Of a stretch of DNA of 64,000 bases, positions 56,661 to 64,000 are shown in pieces. The position numbers and the translations under genes were made by a program. Below the pieces are notes generated by a model, which had not been told where the DNA came from, did not search any database, and worked only from the letters and a program-made list of their open reading frames with translations. Source of the stretch: Paraburkholderia sartisoli (lineage in GTDB: Bacteria; Pseudomonadota; Gammaproteobacteria; Burkholderiales; Burkholderiaceae); NCBI RefSeq assembly GCF_900107685.1, contig NZ_FNRQ01000001.1, positions 186,001 through 250,000 on the forward strand, written 5' to 3'. Positions within the stretch are counted from its first letter, which is position 1. Every line of letters begins with the position of its first letter.

Positions 56661-58321
56661 AGCGTGTAATACGCCCCTTTCTTCTGACCGTGCATCACTA
56701 GCCGCCCCTCCGCATACAGCCGCGACAGCAGCTTGCCAGCCTGATTTCCGTCCAGATGGCATAGCTCCATCACCTCGCTGCGCTGGATGCGACCATGCTG
56801 GCGTACATAGTTCAGCACCATTTCCGGGTGCTGAATATGCGTGAACCCCACCTGCCGGGTATAGGCCAGCTTGTCGCCCTTGGCCCGGTACATATCTACG
56901 GACAGGGTATAGCTGCGGTTGCGGGTAGCGCCATGTGCATCCACCAGCCCGGCCTCCAGTAATTTCTCCAGCGTGCGCTTGGCCTGAGCTGGGTCACGCT
57001 GGATATGTCCAGCCAGCTCTTCAGCATCAAGGCGTTTATGCTCACGCAATGCAGAAAGCGCGATCAAGCTATCGATGGGCAACTCGCCACTCTGTCGGCC
57101 CTCTTGCTCGACCACCAGTCGCAGGAACAGTTCATCAGCATCAACCGTGGCGAGTTGCAGCACAACGCTGTTGCCGTCGGTGCGGCTGTAATCAGGCTCC
57201 GGGCGACCGAAGCGCAACATACCGCGATAAATCTTGTCCACGCCGCGCCCTGAGCGCTCCACCAGACCAATGCGCTTCATTGCATCGGCAAGTGATGGAT
57301 TACGCGGGCGCGGTTCGGTTATCAGCAGATTATTGAGGGTCACCCCCTCGACCAGACCGCCGGGGTTGCTGATAGTCAGACCGTCATCGTTCAGGCGCAC
57401 ATGCACCGCACCGAGCCGGTGGTAGTCCCGATGTACCAGCGCATTCGCCACCGCCTCACGGAAAGCACCCATGTCAACCTTTGGCACCGGCACGCGAAAC
57501 AGGTCAATCTGCAATTCGTGCTCAGGGTTATAAGGCCGAAAATTGGTTTCCAGCCAATCCATCGCCTTAAGCAACGGGAAACGTCTGAACTCGTTGAAGC
57601 GGACCGCCTCGCTCCCCAAGACCTGGAAGGCCAATTCGTGCGTGGGCACCAAGTCGCGCAAAGCGGTTTCACGGCCGATCACCAGCAAGCCGGTGAGCGT
57701 GGGAACACGTTCACCGGCGTCATTCCGGGTGGTGAAGCCCAGCGCACCGTCTAGGGCTTCGTCGTCCAGCTCAAGCAGCACACGATCCCCGCCATAGCGC
57801 TGCACGGTCTGGCGCAGGCGTTCACGCTCCAACGGGTCGAAGTCAACCAAAGTGGCCCCCGCCACGGCTTGTGCAGACACGTCGCTCAGGCCGAAGCGGC
57901 TGGCACGGCTGCTGCGCTCATGCGGCAGCATCGCTACACATTCAGGCGTGCCATCTTGCTTGATACGGCGGCGCAGGTATTTTCCTGAGGTGGTTGCCAC
58001 CTCGCTGGCGGACTTGGACACGCGGATACATGCCACTCGGATGCCCGCGATTTCGGCAGCCTGAACGGCAACAGTCAACGACGGCGACGTGCGCGAAGCC
58101 ACCAACCCCGGCAGACCGATCAGGTTTTGATGATCTGCATGCAGGCCCGTCGGCGTACCGTCATCTTCCACACCCAGCCATAGCTCACCGCCATCGCTAT
58201 TGGCCATGCAGGCCAGTGCTTCGACCAGTTCGTCATCATGCAGGCGCTTGCGGTCGCTCTTGAACTCGACGGTCAGCGATTCAGATGTCGGCAAATGCGG
58301 GGCGAATTTGGCTTGGCTCAT
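56651..58321 (-). CDS. Schlafen/AlbA_2-domain ATP-binding protein of the island cassette
   Basis: This 556-residue protein has an N-terminal Schlafen AlbA_2 domain (about 14-130: LTVEFKSDRKRL, LVEALACMANSDGGELWLGVEDDGT), a GHKL/HATPase_c_4-like domain with EAVANALVHRDY (289-300), ISNPGGL (317-323) and RSGRGVDKI (356-364), and C-terminal winged-helix segments (about 410-550). Such proteins are often labelled transcriptional regulators or ATP-binding proteins. Its ATG overlaps the methyltransferase stop by 4 nt (ATGA). It may be the sensor/ATPase, or the repressor that binds the phased repeats at its own 3' end. Confidence 0.88.
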   Translation of the reverse strand: MSQAKFAPHLPTSESLTVEFKSDRKRLHDDELVEALACMANSDGGELWLGVEDDGTPTGLHADHQNLIGLPGLVASRTSPSLTVAVQAAEIAGIRVACIRVSKSASEVATTSGKYLRRRIKQDGTPECVAMLPHERSSRASRFGLSDVSAQAVAGATLVDFDPLERERLRQTVQRYGGDRVLLELDDEALDGALGFTTRNDAGERVPTLTGLLVIGRETALRDLVPTHELAFQVLGSEAVRFNEFRRFPLLKAMDWLETNFRPYNPEHELQIDLFRVPVPKVDMGAFREAVANALVHRDYHRLGAVHVRLNDDGLTISNPGGLVEGVTLNNLLITEPRPRNPSLADAMKRIGLVERSGRGVDKIYRGMLRFGRPEPDYSRTDGNSVVLQLATVDADELFLRLVVEQEGRQSGELPIDSLIALSALREHKRLDAEELAGHIQRDPAQAKRTLEKLLEAGLVDAHGATRNRSYTLSVDMYRAKGDKLAYTRQVGFTHIQHPEMVLNYVRQHGRIQRSEVMELCHLDGNQAGKLLSRLYAEGRLVMHGQKKGAYYTLAV

Positions 58322-61134
58322 TGCAACTCGCCTTGCGCGGAACCGCTTGCTGCCTTCTTTCTTCCTGCCGGCTTCTTGGTCGGAGCCCTTTTCGCTGCCT
58401 CCGCCGTCATCTTTGTGTAGAGATCGAACAGCCTCTCCAAGCGCTCGGTGTCGTTCCTGAACTTGCGGCCAATGTAGATACGCTCCAGCGTTTCGTCGTT
58501 GTGCTCGTGGGCATGGCGCAAGTTCTCCGGCATTTCTTCCGGATCGTATAGATCAGCAATCGTCTTGGGGAAATGCGCCTCGCGAGCCAGCAGAATAGCT
58601 TCGGCACAAGCCGTCAAATCGGCCTTATTTTGCTCGGTAAGAAGTGGCACGGGAAAAGTGTTCCATCCCAACGTATTTGAGTACCGAAAATCCGTTTTCA
58701 ACTTGCCGCAAACAGTCGCAATCCAGACCAAGTGCAAACGGCTTGCGATAAGGGCCATGTTCCATAGGGGCGCGTCATAGATCACAGATGCGAGATTGGA
58801 AACAACAGTGTCGTATCCAGTCAACTCGCATGGCAAGTACAGCCGTCGCTCCGACGATACATTCGGAACCGCAATCGCAGCGTGATGACTATGGGGGGCA
58901 AAGACAAAACGGTGTGGGGTCGCTGCATTTTCGTTTGCCTGAGTCCCATTACTCGTCAATCGCATCTGACGCACTTTATCGAACCGAGCACGAAACACAC
59001 TAATCTTCTGAGCCTCCGTTAGGTCGTCGTCTTCGACCCAAATGCACCAGCGGCCACCGCCATTGATCAATTCACGCGATCCAACGTAGCGCTTGATGAA
59101 GCGGCTGGCGTTAGGATTTATCGCCAGAATTTCATCTTTTTCCTCGGTCGAAGGTGTAAGGTAACCCCCATCAGTTGGCTTGTTTCCCGACTGCATATGA
59201 CCGATGGCAGATAGAGCGCTTGACCTTTTCGTGACAATTACCGTAGGTGCTGCGACCAAGTAAGGGCTAAGATTTGAAACGGCTCTGACGATCTCGCCAT
59301 CGAACAGTCGTCTATCGCTGCCCGGATTTGCCGTTAGGCCGAGAATCACACAGGTGACCGCTGCCTTATTGCTTGCAAGATTGCTCCACAGGAAGGACGT
59401 ATGCGCGAAATGTATGACGTTCCTTTCCTGAAAAATCAGAGGCCATAGCATTGCAACCTGCTCCCCCTGAGTCACCGAGTTGGTGGTAACGAAGGCGCTT
59501 GCCGATCCAGTCTTGTTGTTATACTGCGCCGCCTTGAGAGCAAACGCAGCAACGTAGTCTAGGTCCTTATAGGTATTAAGCAGCGGCGCGAACACTTTTG
59601 CCATGTCCGCCTTCTGCTGCCCCGTTTGACCGACGCTTCCTTGATATGGCGGGTTTGCACACAGATACGTCTCCCCCCCCTCGTTCTCGAAGCCGATCTC
59701 AGCCTGATCCAGAGGCGTATCGAACAAATCATCGACCTCAAGCTTTACACCTGCTCCCATCGGCGGACACACCCCCAGCCAGGCCAGTTGTAGTGCGTTG
59801 CCTCGAACGATCCAATTTTCCTTCGCTAGCGGCAAAAACTCTGCTAGCGCCTCGCGCTGGCCACGATATAGTTCATCACACTGAAATTCAGCAATAATCA
59901 GCGCCAGTCGCGCAATTTCCGCCGGAAAATCGCGCAACTCAATACCACGAAAATTGGTCAGCGGTATCTCGCTCCGAAGATCGGGCTCGCCACGGCGCAC
60001 ATTAATCTCTGCCTCAATCGCCCGCATCTGCTTATAGGCAATCACCAGAAAATTACCTGAACCGCATGCCGGGTCAAACACGCGAATGCGCGCAATACGC
60101 CGGCGCAACGCCAGCAGCTTGCGTTTGTCCTGCCCAGCGGACTCCAGTTGCGCCTGCAAATCATCCAGGAACAGCGGGTTCAACACCTTCAGGATGTTCG
60201 GCACGCTGGTGTAATGCATGCCCAGTGCACCGCGCTCTTCATCATCGGCCACGGCCTGAATCATGCTGCCGAAAATGTCCGGGTTGATCTTCTTCCAGTT
60301 CAACCCACCCGCGTGCAGCAAGTAAGTGCGCGCCATGCGAGTGAAGCGCGGTACCTCAGTACTGCCGGAAAACAGCGCGCCATTCACATAAGGAAAACCG
60401 TTGGCATAGTTAGGAAGGCGCGGCACGGCAGCGTTGCGGTCGGCAGCGCGGATGTCCATTGCACGGAAGATTTCCGACATCACGGTATGCACGTTACTGG
60501 CATCACGCTCGGTCATCTGGTCGATGGTCTGCGTGAACAGCCCCATGCCGTTGAAGATGCCGGTGTCTTCGGCAAAAAAACAGAAGATCAACCGGGCCAT
60601 GAAGTGGTTCATGTCGGCGCGGCGCGCATCGGTGGCCCAGTCAGGGTTCTCGCGCAGCAGTTCGACGTACAGTTTGTTCAAGCGCCCAGTGGCGCGCACG
60701 TCGATGGGGTTGTCCTTGATCTCCTTGATGGTGGAGATACCAGCCAACGCCAAAAGGAAACCGAAGTGGTTGGGGAAATCGGAATAGGCACAGGCAACGG
60801 TTTCGCCGCTGCCGACGTCTTCAGCCTCCAGCGTCTGTCCATCGGTAGCCAGCAGGAACTTGACCTTGGCCTTCGCGTGAGCAGTTGCCGGGCTGGCTTT
60901 CAGCGCGGCCAGGGTTGCGCCAACTTGCTCCGGTGCACATACGGCCAGGTGAATGTGATTACGCAGCAGCATCCCGCCGGCCACGTCAGACGGATTGTTG
61001 TTGCCTGCCCGCAACCGCTTCAAGGTCGTTTCCTTGTGGCCGAACGCAGCAAGGAACTGATACGGGAATTCCACCGCATCAAATGGCTGTTCAGCCAACT
61101 CGGAAATGGCTTGTTCGATTTCTACTGCATTCAT
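58318..61134 (-). CDS. MmeI-like class I SAM-dependent adenine DNA methyltransferase of the island cassette
   Basis: This 938-residue protein has the layout of MmeI-type (type IIL) enzymes: N-terminal domain, helical spacer, N6-adenine methyltransferase with motif I DPACGSG (354-360) and motif IV NPPY (494-497), then target-recognition and C-terminal regions. In the N-terminal domain, the place where MmeI relatives carry an EHK-type nuclease motif reads LAVCAPE (63-69), so cutting activity seems lost. The C-terminus is Lys/Ala-rich. ATG 61134 (MNAVEIEQ) is preferred; TTG 61173 is possible. Base composition drops to about 50% GC in the target-recognition part, a sign of transfer. Confidence 0.9.
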   Translation of the reverse strand: MNAVEIEQAISELAEQPFDAVEFPYQFLAAFGHKETTLKRLRAGNNNPSDVAGGMLLRNHIHLAVCAPEQVGATLAALKASPATAHAKAKVKFLLATDGQTLEAEDVGSGETVACAYSDFPNHFGFLLALAGISTIKEIKDNPIDVRATGRLNKLYVELLRENPDWATDARRADMNHFMARLIFCFFAEDTGIFNGMGLFTQTIDQMTERDASNVHTVMSEIFRAMDIRAADRNAAVPRLPNYANGFPYVNGALFSGSTEVPRFTRMARTYLLHAGGLNWKKINPDIFGSMIQAVADDEERGALGMHYTSVPNILKVLNPLFLDDLQAQLESAGQDKRKLLALRRRIARIRVFDPACGSGNFLVIAYKQMRAIEAEINVRRGEPDLRSEIPLTNFRGIELRDFPAEIARLALIIAEFQCDELYRGQREALAEFLPLAKENWIVRGNALQLAWLGVCPPMGAGVKLEVDDLFDTPLDQAEIGFENEGGETYLCANPPYQGSVGQTGQQKADMAKVFAPLLNTYKDLDYVAAFALKAAQYNNKTGSASAFVTTNSVTQGEQVAMLWPLIFQERNVIHFAHTSFLWSNLASNKAAVTCVILGLTANPGSDRRLFDGEIVRAVSNLSPYLVAAPTVIVTKRSSALSAIGHMQSGNKPTDGGYLTPSTEEKDEILAINPNASRFIKRYVGSRELINGGGRWCIWVEDDDLTEAQKISVFRARFDKVRQMRLTSNGTQANENAATPHRFVFAPHSHHAAIAVPNVSSERRLYLPCELTGYDTVVSNLASVIYDAPLWNMALIASRLHLVWIATVCGKLKTDFRYSNTLGWNTFPVPLLTEQNKADLTACAEAILLAREAHFPKTIADLYDPEEMPENLRHAHEHNDETLERIYIGRKFRNDTERLERLFDLYTKMTAEAAKRAPTKKPAGRKKAASGSAQGELQ

Positions 61135-61178
61135 GAGGCGGTGCGCCCAGGTAGCATTCGTGCGTTCAGTCAACCCGC

Positions 61179-61394
61179 TCAGGCCTCGGCGGCTGAGGGA
61201 CGCTGAAATGGGTGAAATTTTAGCAGCTTGCCAGGGTTCGCCATGGGGCGGACGCGCAGTTTTTCGATGATCAGAAAATCGCCGACATCAAGCCAGGCAA
61301 ATGCGTCCGGCCCGAAGGTGAATCCCCCCAATCGAGTAGGGTGAAGGGTTACCCCCTCATTCCCGGCAACGAATCCCGGAACAAACGCTACTCG
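61179..61394 (-). pseudogene. Unidentified coding remnant beside the methyltransferase gene
   Basis: A 71-codon minus-strand frame, bounded upstream by a stop and with no start codon before an internal ATG, reads as a plausible protein tail (…GFTFGPDAFAWLDVGDFL…, then RVRPMANPGKLLKFHPFQR) ending at a TGA at 61179-61181. Its composition is protein-like. It overlaps the possible extended start of the methyltransferase. I do not recognise the family. Confidence 0.35.
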
Positions 61395-61477
61395 CTACCA
61401 CTCGAGCCACGCTACACATTCATCTCATCGTGACCACGTTCCTGCATCGAATCAGGTCAAGTGGCTGACCATTCAGC

Positions 61478-61512
61478 GGCCAACTTTCCCTCAAACTGAG
61501 GGAAAGTTGGCC
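61478..61512. repeat. Perfect 16-bp inverted repeat with 3-bp loop
   Basis: GGCCAACTTTCCCTCA (61478-61493) and its exact complement (61497-61512). The word is similar in style to the repeated transposase-binding words at the ends of IS21-family elements, but no transposase is present. It may be a relic of an insertion. Confidence 0.7.
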
Positions 61513-61756
61513 CATCGTTGACGCAGTAATGCTATTGCATTGCGGGACATCAGTTCGTTACGTCCGTGTTTCTCGGGACCAACGCCGTCACGTATGGAAA
61601 AGCTACGCTGGACGACATCTGAAGAATCGAGTCCAAGGGTTAATGACCTACATCGGCTCGAGCCCCAAGCTTGACGCAATACGGCATCAACCCACTTTTT
61701 TCAAAGTAATGGTTTAGTCATTCATTCAGTAGAGCACAAAAAATATGTGGGTAAAG

Positions 61757-61787
61757 AAAAAGCCCGCGCTCCATAGGGAGGGCGGGC
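61757..61787 (-). terminator. Terminator of ssb
   Basis: On the minus strand, GCCCGC (61787-61782) pairs with GCGGGC (61767-61762), with an inner CTCC/GGAG pair, followed by five T. About 30 bp after the ssb stop. Confidence 0.85.
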
Positions 61788-61818
61788 GTCTACCAACAGA
61801 AAACTGCGTTAGTCAGAT

Positions 61819-62346
61819 TTAGAACGGAATATCGTCGTCCATCTCATCAAACCCGCCGCCGGCCGGTGCGCTCGGACGACTGGCACCCCCGCCGCCACTC
61901 GCACCGCCAGCACCGCCACGCGGCGCGCTGGCCTGACCACGACCGCCACTACGCTCGGACGGCTCACGGCTATAACCGCCATCGTCGCCGCCACCGCCAC
62001 CCGACGCGCCGCCACGGCCGCCGAGCATCTGCATCTGTTCAGCGACGATTTCCGTCGAGTAACGGTCGGTGCCGTCCTGCGCCTGCCACTTGCGCGTGCG
62101 GATGCGGCCTTCGATATACACCGACGAGCCTTTCTTCAGGTATTCGTTGACGATTTCAGCGAGCCGGCCGAAGAACGACACGCGGTGCCATTCGGTCGAT
62201 TCCTTCATTTCGCCCGACGTCTTGTCCTTGTAGCGATCGGTCGTGGCGAGCCGGATATTCGCCACGGCGTCGCCGCTCGGCAGATAACGGACCTCGGGAT
62301 CGGCTCCGAGATTGCCGACGAGAATGACCTTGTTCACGGATGCCAT
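61819..62346 (-). CDS. ssb: Single-stranded DNA-binding protein
   Basis: SSB coats single-stranded DNA in replication and repair. The 175-residue protein has the OB-fold ([79 protein letters not shown]), a Gly/Ser/Arg-rich linker and the acidic partner-binding tail ending MDDDIPF. It marks the return to backbone genes. Confidence 0.98.
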   Translation of the reverse strand: MASVNKVILVGNLGADPEVRYLPSGDAVANIRLATTDRYKDKTSGEMKESTEWHRVSFFGRLAEIVNEYLKKGSSVYIEGRIRTRKWQAQDGTDRYSTEIVAEQMQMLGGRGGASGGGGGDDGGYSREPSERSGGRGQASAPRGGAGGASGGGGASRPSAPAGGGFDEMDDDIPF

Positions 62347-62457
62347 GCGTTTCTCCTGTTGATTCCGTTGCGGGCGGCCGGCAATGCGCGGTTTCGTGCT
62401 GCGACCCCCTGGGCCGGAGATCGAAGCCGCGCCGCAGCCGTCCGCCGATAAGTTCTG

Positions 62458-63645
62458 TTACGCCCTGCGCGGCGGCTGCTTCATGTTTGCGGCGATTATA
62501 AGCCAGCAAAACACGAGTCCCGAGCAGGCAAAAAACACGGCGCTCTGGCCGTCCACTTTCAGCAGCCATCCGCCGATCACGCCGCCCATTGCCAGCCCGA
62601 TCGACTGCGTGGTGTTGTACACGCCGGCAGCCGCGCCCTTGCGTGTTCCGGGTGCAAGTTTCGACACGAGCGAAGGTTGCGACGCCTCCAGCACGTTAAA
62701 GCCAAGGAAGTAGACGAAAAGAATCGCCGCGACAGACAGAATGGTATGGGGTGCGAGGCCGAGCAACAACTGGCCGATCAGGATAAGCGCAATCGCGCCC
62801 AGCAGCACCGCCTTCATCTTGCCGCGCTTTTCGGCCGCGATGATCGCCGGCACCATCATGACGAAGGCGAGCCCCATCACCGGCAGATACACCTTCCAGT
62901 GCGACGCGACCGGCAGGCCGCCCGCTTCCAGGATGCGCGGCACGACGAGAAAGAGCGCTGTCTGTGTGGCGTGCAGCACGAGCACGCCGAAGTTCAGGCG
63001 CAGCAATTCGACGTTGTGCAGCACTTCGGCGAACGGTGCGCGCACGTGGACCGGCTTCGGCGCATCCGGCACGATCCACAGCACGACGCCGACCGCGAGA
63101 ATCGAGAACACGCCGACGAGCGCGAAGAGGCCGCTCATGCCGACCCACTCGAACACGATTGGCGCGCCGACGATCGCCACGGCGAACGACACGCCAATGC
63201 TGCCACCCACCATCGCCATGGCCTTCGTGCGGTGTTCCTCGGCGGTCAGGTCCGCGATGAACGCGATCACCGCCGACGACACGGCGCCCATGCCCTGGAT
63301 CACCCGTCCGACGATGATCCACGTCATGTCGTGCGCGCCCGCCGCGACGAAACTGCCCAGCGCGAAAATCAGCAGGCCTGTCGCGATGACGGGCTTGCGG
63401 CCGATCTTGTCGGAAATCCAGCCGTAGAAAATATAGAGCAGCGACTGCGTGACGCCGTATGCGCCGAGCGCGATGCCGACGAGCAGCACGTTGTCGCCGC
63501 CCGGAATCGTTTTCGCGTAGATCGAAAACACCGGCATGATCATGAAGAGGCCGAGCATGCGCAACGCGAAAATCGCAGCGAGTGACACGGTCGCGCGCAG
63601 TTCAGGCGCGCTCATGCGTGAAGATGTTGCGGATGGATTGGACAT
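62458..63645 (-). CDS. Major facilitator superfamily transporter
   Basis: This 395-residue inner-membrane protein has twelve predicted helices. MFS motifs include GWISDKIGRKPVIATGLLIFALGSFVAA and a first-half GVTQSLLYIFYG. It resembles the YajR/drug-efflux class placed between ssb and uvrA in Burkholderiales. The substrate is unknown. Start 63645 (MSNPSATSSRMSAPELRA) is chosen; ATG 63615 is an alternative, and the longer frame reaching 63999 is a shadow crossing the uvrA promoter. Divergent from uvrA. Confidence 0.9.
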   Translation of the reverse strand: MSNPSATSSRMSAPELRATVSLAAIFALRMLGLFMIMPVFSIYAKTIPGGDNVLLVGIALGAYGVTQSLLYIFYGWISDKIGRKPVIATGLLIFALGSFVAAGAHDMTWIIVGRVIQGMGAVSSAVIAFIADLTAEEHRTKAMAMVGGSIGVSFAVAIVGAPIVFEWVGMSGLFALVGVFSILAVGVVLWIVPDAPKPVHVRAPFAEVLHNVELLRLNFGVLVLHATQTALFLVVPRILEAGGLPVASHWKVYLPVMGLAFVMMVPAIIAAEKRGKMKAVLLGAIALILIGQLLLGLAPHTILSVAAILFVYFLGFNVLEASQPSLVSKLAPGTRKGAAAGVYNTTQSIGLAMGGVIGGWLLKVDGQSAVFFACSGLVFCWLIIAANMKQPPRRA

Positions 63646-63963
63646 CGGAAGCGATATTCGAGTGATCGGGGCGGCTAACCGCGGGGCAGCTGTGCGCGAT
63701 GCGTTCAGCCCGGCGGTGTACCGCGCGCGACAGTCGGCATGCGGCACGGTGCGTTGCCCGGTGGCCCGCTGCTGGCTTGCTGTCGCGGCAAACGTCCCCA
63801 TCTGAAGGGCCTGAAGCCCGCCCGCCGCGGCGCCCGACCGTGGCACGACAACCCCTGCTCTGCGCCTTGCGGGCGTTGTCAGGAAGCCGTAACGACGGTC
63901 TGGAAAAGTCGTTATAGTAGCAGGTTTAGCCCCCTCTCTTTCCGCCAGGTCATGGAATAACGC

Positions 63964-64000
63964 GTGGAACAAATCCGTATCCGTGGGGCCCGCACCCACA
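63964..64000 (+). CDS. uvrA: Excinuclease ABC subunit A, first 12 codons
   Basis: From the GTG at 63964 the sequence reads MEQIRIRGARTH up to the window edge, matching the UvrA N-terminus that precedes the first ATP-binding domain. UvrA recognises damaged DNA in nucleotide excision repair. Its neighbours MFS transporter and ssb fit the usual uvrA-MFS-ssb order. I saw no clear LexA box in the bases before it. Confidence 0.85.
   Translation, partial: MEQIRIRGARTH

Larger units (their letters stand above)
61135..61818. other. Right edge of the island, between methyltransferase and ssb genes
   Basis: This 684-bp region holds an in-frame coding remnant (61179-61394, minus), a perfect 16-bp inverted repeat (61478-61512), a 62-codon plus-strand frame at 61529-61717 that I do not trust, and the ssb terminator. 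No integrase, tRNA or intact insertion sequence is seen. Confidence 0.6.

Noticed and set aside
54433..61134. Island genes considered as a BREX or DISARM system
   Set aside because: No PglZ, BrxL, DrmB (DUF1998) or phospholipase-D protein is present.
61529..61717. Plus-strand 62-codon frame at the island edge
   Set aside because: No ribosome site, no recognisable motif, and located in a region of remnants.
63743..63757. Sigma-54-like GGCAC…TTGC pair upstream of uvrA
   Set aside because: The spacing between the two elements is 6 bp instead of 5, and uvrA is not a typical sigma-54 gene.
63880..63963. LexA (SOS) box before uvrA
   Set aside because: No CTGT-N8-ACAG match; only a loose CTG…CAG pair is present.

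Overview
The window is a 64-kb stretch of GC-rich (about 65% by eye) chromosomal DNA from a betaproteobacterium of the Burkholderiaceae, most like Paraburkholderia, Burkholderia or Caballeronia. The evidence is the aa3-type cytochrome oxidase assembly cluster, the rpoN-hpf-ptsN-hprK-rapZ cluster, the lptBAC-kdsC-kdsD block, an rpoH gene with a CIRCE operator, and a GlcNAc operon with a fused EIIA-HPr-EI protein. Genus is inferred from protein flavour only; no rRNA is present.

Layout. 1-6.4 kb: end of a cytochrome c oxidase cluster (ctaG 3' part, DUF2970, subunit III, antisense DUF2909, SURF1, an SCO-like membrane protein, ctaA, ctaB, SCO). 6.5-10.5 kb: YciI-like protein, a chemoreceptor, an orphan MetQ-type binding protein, a MarR regulator. 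10.8-18.3 kb: a complete GlcNAc operon (GntR regulator, deacetylase, SIS-type deaminase, EIIA-HPr-EI, IICB) behind a strong promoter. 18.4-28.1 kb: rpoH with a perfect CIRCE, a PagL-like deacylase, NTF2-like protein, leuA with a possible leader ORF, YbiB, a fumarylacetoacetase-family hydrolase with maleylacetoacetate isomerase, ftsY, rsmD. 28.2-38.3 kb: coaD, ferredoxin, hisC, pth, rplY, prs, tRNA-Gln, ispE, lolB, TPR protein, mutM, mutY. 38.3-47.8 kb (minus strand): LON-domain protein, rapZ, hprK, ptsN, hpf, rpoN, lptB, lptA, lptC, kdsC, kdsD. 47.9-53.1 kb: CPA2 antiporter, apt, LysE exporter, Nudix protein, purU. 53.2-61.8 kb: an accessory island of lower and uneven GC, between purU and ssb. 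61.8-64 kb: ssb, an MFS transporter and the first codons of uvrA.

The most interesting part is the island. It is a minus-strand cassette, in transcription order: MmeI-like adenine methyltransferase with an apparently disabled N-terminal nuclease domain, Schlafen/AlbA_2 plus GHKL-type ATP-binding protein, superfamily 2 helicase, GIY-YIG nuclease. The genes overlap or nearly touch, except for one 94-bp gap. That gap, with the last bases of the Schlafen-type gene, carries five copies of a 10-bp repeat in exact 10-bp register. I read it as a methylation-linked anti-phage system with the nuclease supplied in trans and its own phased operator. Its helicase-methylase-ATPase content recalls the Hma system named in published surveys, but I could not test that. 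An uninterpreted coding remnant and a perfect 16-bp inverted repeat lie at the island's right edge.
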